Origin: Aralia elata
Lineage: Eukaryota; Streptophyta; Magnoliopsida; Apiales; Araliaceae
DNA length: 64,000 nt
Assembly: GCA_034770075.1 (NCBI GenBank)
Contig: JAVJAP010000143.1
Span: 2,782,852-2,846,851 of the forward strand
Reading direction: 5' to 3'
Shown here: positions 57,966 to 64,000 of the stretch, in pieces
Layout: each line of letters begins with the position of its first letter
Numbering within the stretch: the stretch's first letter is position 1
Notes under the pieces: generated by a model
The model's database searches: none
Told to the model about the DNA's origin: nothing
What the model saw: the letters and a program-made list of their open reading frames with translations, nothing else
Translations under genes and position numbers: made by a program

Positions 57966-58935
57966 CTTGTTTGGATATCACTGGTTTTTGGGTCCAATTA
58001 TCGATGGTCAGGTCAGATGAAATGCGCTGGATAAAGGAGGGCCTCACATCGGACACCTCCCCGATAATCACGGATACGTCGCCTGAATCCTTCTCTATAT
58101 CCTCTCCAGGAATAATCAGCCCCGCCCAATCGATGATAGGCACAACTCGTCGGGCTCCCGGTGGTGTGATAACATTCGTCTCCTCCTTACTGCTTGTTGA
58201 TTGTCCGGGGATATAGCATTTGGTTTCAAACTCTTTTGCGACCTCCCGCAAGAAACTTTCCCTCCGGGCCGACTCATTATGTGTGGGGGTTAACTCTTCA
58301 TTCCCTGCCCCAATCACAGGTCCGCTGATCCCCTGCTCATTGTCGACTTTGGTCACTGGGCTGCCAACTAGTCGAATCGGAGTTGCACCCTGACGGTGTC
58401 CCCGTACTGCGTCCTCATGGTATCCCAATCCTGCCTTGCCTATCTGCTGTGGTAGGTGGATGGGCTTGGTGATTCCCTGACTGTGCTTTTTCCCTAGTCC
58501 CTGTCCAGGTTGGAAGTTCATTTTAATCATTTCCCTTGCCACAAAGGTGAGTTCCGGAGAGACCCTTGGTTTCACAGCTGGAGCTCCCAGACATCTATAA
58601 TGGGGAGTGCTAATCTCTAGTGCTTGAAAGCTGGCAGGCGCCGCTGACTCATCCACATTGATTACTGGTAGGCCACTCCTGGGAGGAGAAGGGTCATCAC
58701 ATTCGGCCGAGATTGTTACCAGATTCCCATCGATGATCAACTTGATTTGTTGATGGAGCGTGGAAGGAACTGCCCCGGCCATGTGTATCCACGGCCTCCC
58801 TAACAGCAGGTTGTAGCTTGCCGTGATATCTAAGACTTGGAAGGAGATATCAAAAGTACAGGGCCCTATCTCCACTGGCAATTCTATCTCTCCGATGGTG
58901 TCCCTCCGGGATCCGTCAAAAGCCCGAACCACCAC
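57961..58935 (-). CDS. Tat protease C-terminal region with G-patch-like motif
   Basis: Open frame of 324 codons. It begins VVRAFDGSRRDTIGEIELP and FDISFQVLDITASYNLLLGR with PWIHMAGAVPSTLHQ, the strand-rich second half of the Tat protease. Then EMIKMNFQPGQGLGKKHSQG and KAGLGYHED resemble the G-patch-like motif common in this lineage; G-patches bind RNA or RNA helicases. The catalytic Asp lies upstream at about 59020 in another frame. The C-terminus is polar and acidic and ends at the candidate intron donor. Confidence 0.82.
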   Translation of the reverse strand: MVVRAFDGSRRDTIGEIELPVEIGPCTFDISFQVLDITASYNLLLGRPWIHMAGAVPSTLHQQIKLIIDGNLVTISAECDDPSPPRSGLPVINVDESAAPASFQALEISTPHYRCLGAPAVKPRVSPELTFVAREMIKMNFQPGQGLGKKHSQGITKPIHLPQQIGKAGLGYHEDAVRGHRQGATPIRLVGSPVTKVDNEQGISGPVIGAGNEELTPTHNESARRESFLREVAKEFETKCYIPGQSTSSKEETNVITPPGARRVVPIIDWAGLIIPGEDIEKDSGDVSVIIGEVSDVRPSFIQRISSDLTIDNWTQKPVISKQG

Positions 58936-59664
58936 ATGACTGGCCCGCAGGCGCTTGGGACTGGATGTTCATTTTCTTCAGCGTACTGAGAGGACAAATA
59001 TTCAATGCCGATCCCCCGTCGATCAGCACCCCATTCATGACATATCCTGAGGAGATTACCGCGATGTGTAGCGGTTTTCGGTGCCCCCTTCCCTCTTTGG
59101 GAATGTCTTCATCCGTAAAAGGATATGGCATCGGTTTCCAATAAGTGGGCCTACCAGCTGGCCAAAATCCCCCTCACTAATTTCTTTGGGCACAAATGCT
59201 TCCTCAAGAACCTTCATCAGGGTTTTGCAACGCTCACTGGATGACAACACCAAGTCCATGACTGATGTTAGGGTTGATTCCTCATTTAAAAATCTGGATC
59301 CCCCTCGTTTTCTGGGTGATCCATCCTTTTCAAAAAACTCTATGGCCCTTTCCTCGGAAACCTCTTCATTTTTTCTCTTTTGGCTCTCAAGGACTCGCCC
59401 AGGAAGATATAAGGGGTTCCCCTTGGTCGTCACGGAAGCACAACTGGCCGCTTCCTCTGGTATTCCCCCATAATTCCAGGGTACAGTCTTCAGGCTACTG
59501 ATAGGGAGTTGCGGCCTTGCTGCAAGGATGATGGGCCTCGGGGCTGTCAGCTTGACAGGTCCCTCTATGTTATTTGTACTTACCCCTATCAACCTGATGG
59601 GCGCTACCCGTGCATCCCCATGATCATGTATCACGTTGATCATTCTCCTCAATTTTCTGCACAT
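58916..59664 (-). pseudogene. Tat gag-protease junction and protease active site, two frames
   Basis: The 59664-59056 frame (202 codons) is a linker with SLKTVPWNYGG and KRKNEEVSEERAIEFF, ending with the shared SERCKTLMKVLEEAFVP segment. The 59131-58916 frame carries the protease active site in KPLHIAVISSGYVMNGVLID with GGSALNICPLSTL. The Asp is followed by Gly-Gly-Ser rather than Asn/Thr-Gly-Ser. The two frames overlap and are offset, so one frameshift lies near 59100 and another near 58930. Confidence 0.75.
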
Positions 59665-59689
59665 AGTTCAACCTTGGCGGCCCCCCAGC

Positions 59690-61120
59690 TCCACTTTGCC
59701 TCCGTCACATTTACTCCCCCCCCCATCATGTCTTGGCAGGGGATTTGCCTTAACATTCGGGGAGTCCGGTTGCTCCACCACAATTTCCCCGTTGTCGATC
59801 ATGTTCTGAATTATATGTTTCAATGTCCAACAATCTTGTGTTATCATGACCCGGGGAACCCGAGTGATAGGCGCACCGTTTTGCTTGGATCAAATCTCCT
59901 TCCCTTCGGGTCACTTGGGGGAGCCAAATTGATTTATCTTCTTTTGGGCTACTAATACCGCTAATATCCGTTCAAGCGGCTCCCCGAGCGGGGGTGAATA
60001 CTCGGTTTTGCGAGGCCTCATATCTTCTTCGCCCCTCTGCTCTTTGATCTGTGAAATTGGGCGGTCGGGATGGCCCTCCCCTCTGTGCCTTGTACCGAAA
60101 GATGGCTTTCTGCTTTTTCTGGATGACCCTTGTAGGGATGAGGGAGACATCCTCCTCCTTCTTCTTTTGGACCCTCCGGGAAGTGCTGCCATAGTTTCCA
60201 TTCTGTAATTGCTCGGCAGCAGTTTCAGTTTCTAAAGCAGTAAGATCCCGGATTTTACCCGACTTCAACCCCATGTCTACCATCTCTCCATGTTTAATCA
60301 TTTCAGCAAAAGGTCTTCCAATCCCCGAGATGACCCTCTCATCATAATACGGTGCCTCCTGGATGTCTACAAAGGTCATCACCATCTCTGATTCGCTCAT
60401 CGGGGGGGTTACCTGTGCGGCCATGCCCCTCCACGTTGTGCATATTCCCTGAAGGATTCCCTAGGCTGTTTCTTAACCTTTGTCATTTGGTACCTGTCAG
60501 GAGCCATCTGGGCCTGAAAGCTGTAATTGGGTTAAGAAGGTATGGGCCAATTCCCTCCCAGTTGTGGATTCGGGCGTTGTCGAGGCGGGCATACCAGATT
60601 CTTGCCTCCCCTGTTAAGCTTTTCTGGAAATAGTTGCATTCTTAACCCCTCATCTTCGGCATAAGCCCGAGTTCTCCAATGTATATTTTTCAAGTGTGTA
60701 TAGGGGTCTCCCTTTCCATTGTACTTTTCGAACTCGGGAACTTTGAACTTTTCTGGATATCTGGCTCCGGGGAAAACACATAGATCTGAGTAATTAACCC
60801 TGCCCAGGGAGCCTATGCCCTTTAGAGATTGGATGGTCTCCTCCATGTGTTTCACTTTTCTCCGAAGGTCATCATTGTCCCCTTCCTCTGGGATAGTAAT
60901 CACTGTCCTGCTAGGTATGGGAAACGGCCTTTGGGATGACTGGCTCGTCCTTGAGTCGGGGTTGGTCCTCTTTAAGCAAGTTTGTACCATTTTAGGAGGA
61001 TTCTGATCGTTCCCCTGGTGGTGGAATATTATGCGATCCCTGGTTTACCGGATCCTGTCTGATTAAGAACTGTTCCTTTAGCATTGTGGCCATTTCCATC
61101 ATCTGTTTTTTAAAAATCAT
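59690..61120 (-). pseudogene. Tat gag, frameshifted
   Basis: The probable start is the ATG at 61118-61120 (MEMATMLKEQF follows). Pieces in order: 60990-60532 (DDLRRKVKHMEETIQSLKGI, SDLCVFPGARYPEKFKVPEF), a short out-of-frame part with WYARLDNARIHNWEELAHTF, 60424-59972 (MAAQVTPPMSESEMVMTFVD, APYYDERVISGIGRPFAEMI, GLKSGKIRDL), and a tail with LEAV-like EPLERILAVLVAQKKINQF and CWTLKHIIQNMIDNGEI. This is the gag of the Ogre/Tat group with a coiled coil before the core. Four or more frameshifts separate the pieces. I see no ORF1 upstream of gag of the kind described in legume Ogre elements. Confidence 0.85.
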
Positions 61121-61952
61121 TCAAACTCCTCCCGAGATATGGAATTATGGTTTAGGAATATCAGCCATTTCAGATGTAGAATTTTGGGCTTTCTTAGACT
61201 GCGAACGGGTTTGAGGGAGCAATCCTGCGAAACAAACGGTTCGAAGTTTAGTCTTGGGGAAATGAAAGAATGGATGCATGCTAAAACCGTAACCTTTTGT
61301 GTGTTTTTTGGTTTTTTTAATCTTTTTCTGCAAAACAACTCGTTAGCGGTTCCTTATTGAAATAAATACATGCTAGATATGATTTATTACGCTTCCCGTG
61401 TCGGTTCCCTGCAAAACACAGAGGTTAGTATTTTCTTTTGACATAAAGGGGAAGCATATATGAATATGTTGTAATGGAATTATGGCATTTATACGCAGAA
61501 ACGTAAAAGGGCATGAAGGAGACTCATCCTGCGTTGGGTTAATCTGGGGCTAAACTATCCTAGGGTTACTCTCACGGGCTTTTTCGGCATGAAGGTTCCC
61601 AAATCTTCGCAATCTACTCGTTTGAGCCCTTTCGATTGGAGCGGATTTTGAGTGGTGCGTTTCCTGAGCCCATCTCCGGGGAGCAGCCCCATCGAGTCCA
61701 GTAATAAGCAACCGATGGTTCGCCTCAGGAGGAGGTACAATCTCAACATACATTCACATTCCATCGTCCTCACCGTATGCAAATGATTACTTTAAAGTAA
61801 AGCAAATCCATTCAATCATTCATTCATTGGACAACAACACACATTCAACACAACAATAAAAAGAAGTCAAAATGTCGCATACACATACACATTTATAAAT
61901 TTTAAAGGATAGGATAGCATCAAGACTTGACGCGGCTTAAGCCCTCTAATGT
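61121..61952 (-). other. Tat 5' leader
   Basis: 832 bp between primer site and gag with no domain-bearing ORF. Overlapping short ORFs at 61117-61360 (both strands) and 61550-61782 have no recognisable motif. Confidence 0.6.
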
Positions 61953-61970
61953 TCCCCAGCAGAGTCGCCA
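61953..61970 (-). other. primer-binding site, tRNA-Arg
   Basis: On the minus strand TGGCGACTCTGCTGGGGA lies two bases from the LTR end. It matches the complement of a plant tRNA-Arg 3' end (TGGCGACTCCGCTGGGGA) with one change. Use of tRNA-Arg is typical of Ogre-type Tat elements and fixes the minus orientation. Confidence 0.88.
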
Positions 61971-61972
61971 GC

Positions 61973-64000
61973 TGTCGACGCCGGGTTTTCGCTTTTCTCT
62001 ATCCCTTTTCCAATTTTAGCCTTTTGGTTTAGATGATTTTTTTGGAAAAGGTCGGCATTAATGTCGACGGGGTTTTGAAAGATCGTTTTTATGATGAGCC
62101 AATTAACCAGAGTCGCCAGTTGGTATATTTGAAATGGATGTACCAACTCATCCGAGTTTTCGTTTTTTTATAAATCGCTGGCTCATGTGTGACTCCGAAT
62201 TAATTGGTCTGCGAATCGAGATTCATCGAGTTTCGGGGGCTTGTTTAAGTGAGGGGAAGGTGTTAGGCACCCCTCGACTTCCGTGAAACACGGTTACCGC
62301 AATCTTGATGCTTTCCTATCCTTTAATTCATGAATGTGTGTGTGTAGGTGTGCGTGTGTGTGTGTTGTGTTGTGTGCCTATGTAAATGGTGTGGTGAGTT
62401 TGTATGAAAGAGTCATTTGGATTTTAGGGAAAATCGTGCTTTTAATTTGAGAACGTTTCGGAATGTCTTTTCGGTATACACGAGAAAGCTTTATTCTTTA
62501 TGAGAAAGGTTTGATTTTAATTCTCCAAAACTATGAGATTTTCATTAAGTGTCGTTTTAGCAAAACAAAAGTTTTAAACCTTCGTCTAAATAGGAATCGA
62601 GATCTATACGTTGCTTTCATAAAATGATGGGCAATTTCTAGAATCTCTTTAACCCTATATACAATGGTTTAATAAAACGTCATTTTATTTTATTAAAATC
62701 ATTTTGTGTGATGTTTTGGAAAACGAATCTTTCTTTAGCTTTCTCGTTTAGAATAGGAATCGACATTTCATTAACATTTTCCTCAAATTTTAATCTCGGT
62801 GATTCTAATATCCTACTTTGATTGATTTTAATGAAAATCTTTATCATTTAGCTTTGAAATCAATTTTCCGTGTCATAAATCACAATCAAGCATAAACAAA
62901 CAGGGCGTCGGGGGCTATTCATGGGCATTGTAGCAAGCCATCCAAAATGTCCCCGAACGCCAACAATCACAAATTTTCACTATTTTCGGGGCCTTTTAAA
63001 ATCCGATTCATCCGCCTTAAGCGTTCGTTTTTAAAGGCCCGTACGATGTACAATGTTTACAATGAAAACTACGTTCATTTCATACTTCTTACATCAAAGA
63101 TTTACATGTCCATCATCGGATTGGTGGACCCCTGGCGGTCGCATTCCTAGGCTCACAACCAATTATCGCACACACTAACACAAACATCCGAGATATTAAT
63201 CAAGAAAATTAAACCAATCTCGGATAATCTAAACAATACCAAAAACATCCTAAAATAACGATTTTAAAGGAATTCGATACCAAAATATAACACCTTAAAA
63301 CACAACATAAAAAATCAAATAAATAAATTATCATCGGGTTATTAGGAAGAATTTTATTCCAAATGGACAACCTTCACTAATACTCCATAATTTATCGTTC
63401 CATAATCATATGAAAAGCTTCAATTTGGATATTGAACCAAAAGATGTGATAGAAATTGCTAAAATTGAGGAGACTTTTCCACACCTTGCAAATGAGATCA
63501 AAATGGGATGTAAGAACTTGTTGGTATTGAATAGAAAAAAAAATATGTGTGATACAATCAAATCAGCAAAATATTAATTCCCCCCTCTTTTTTTCTCCAC
63601 TTTCTCTCCCTAATTTTTTGTTGCAAATCTAGCTTAATTTTCCTCTCCAATTTTCGTGCTTGGTGCTGGCTGCACGAAATCCCTCTTCTACTCAATTTTT
63701 TGCTGAACCTATCTGTATGCTGCCTGAAAGCCTTGGTCTTAAATAGGCTGGGCCATGAGCCAGCCAGCAAGATCTATCTGCGGCTGGCCGCAGATGGATC
63801 TGCCGGCTGTGACCCAAGCTGGGCAACTCCCGCCATCCCATCGCACTCAGGCTGGTAGTAGCTGATTATCCCGGTTTTTTCGTGCTGGGCTGCACCCACT
63901 TTGCCGCAGATCTATCCCGATCCCGCTGGCTGTGGGGCGGGCTATGACTTTCTCGATTTCGTGCCACGCCTCGATTTTTCATACCGCAACGTCGGTTTTC
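61973..64000 (-). mobile_element. 5' LTR of the young Tat element (runs off the right edge)
   Basis: Plus-strand start TGTCGACGCCGGG; homologous to 46002 onward. The first ~700 bases are near-identical to the 3' LTR. From about 62690 on the copy shows dense small insertions. A palindrome-bearing segment (about 63757-63811, CTGGCCGCAGATGGATCTG) sits next to TATA-like CTTAAATAGG at 63738. The LTR's upstream end is not in the window. Confidence 0.9.
62690..64000. other. region of probable sequencing insertion errors
   Basis: Compared with 46683-47118, the offset to the right LTR grows from 15978 to 16028, about 50 extra bases in 435. It grows by a further ~144 by 47791, part of which is a genuine ~60-bp segment. 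The extra bases are mostly single and often extend homopolymers. The preceding 680 bases gain only about 7. Such an abrupt change is unlike normal LTR divergence. Confidence 0.75.

Overview
The window is plant nuclear DNA, very probably from a eudicot. It consists almost entirely of LTR retrotransposons nested in one another. The grounds are Ty3/gypsy and Ty1/copia proteins of plant lineages, primer-binding sites that match plant initiator-Met, Asp and Arg tRNAs, AT-rich multi-kilobase LTRs, and several exact 5-bp target-site duplications. I see no host gene, tRNA, rRNA or CRISPR array. Only two reading units look like near-complete protein genes, and both are cargo of a retrotransposon.

Layout, left to right. 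(1) 1-7071: a young non-coding LARD-like gypsy element with 2.8-kb LTRs (left LTR cut by the window edge). (2) 7072-8351: fragment of an unclassified TGTTA...TAACA LTR, minus strand. (3) 8352-26306: an old chromovirus-type gypsy locus in the order integrase/chromodomain, polypurine tract, one LTR, primer site, upstream ORF, gag, protease, start of RT. Its LTR is split by an Athila-like element (8859-14162, duplication AAATG) and by a 4-kb solo LTR (14363-20547, duplication AAGGA). That solo LTR itself holds a Tat/Ogre solo LTR (15751-17782, duplication CTTAA). (4) 26307-35167: remains of another Tat element, minus strand. Its LTR is interrupted by a gypsy LTR (28236-33659) that contains a second TGTTA...TAACA LTR. 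Beyond the LTR lie a perfect 32-bp inverted repeat and a ~54-bp tandem array. (5) 35168-42389: a gypsy LTR piece, then a decayed copia element on the minus strand. (6) 42390-46001: a minus-strand LTR of the same family as the 14363 solo LTR, interrupted by (7).

(7) 46002-64000+ is the most interesting part: a recent Tat/Ogre-lineage gypsy element on the minus strand. Its 5' LTR runs off the right edge, followed by a tRNA-Arg primer site, gag, protease with a G-patch-like motif, a possible intron, RT, RNase H, a second (archaeal-type) RNase H and integrase. The pol frame is broken by several frameshifts. Between integrase and the 3' LTR, on the opposite strand, lies a two-gene cassette. The first gene is a three-exon plant-mobile-domain (PMD) gene of about 590 codons with a 5'-UTR intron and its own TATA box. 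The second encodes a DUF7745-like protein with a C-terminal coiled coil, interrupted by a single TAG. A CpG-rich 139-bp tandem array lies between the cassette promoter and the 3' LTR. The same two 18-nt palindromes precede the TATA box of the cassette and the TATA box of a related LTR, so one promoter module may drive sense and antisense transcription.

From about 62690 to the right edge the 5' LTR carries a dense excess of small insertions relative to the 3' LTR, which looks like unpolished long-read sequence.
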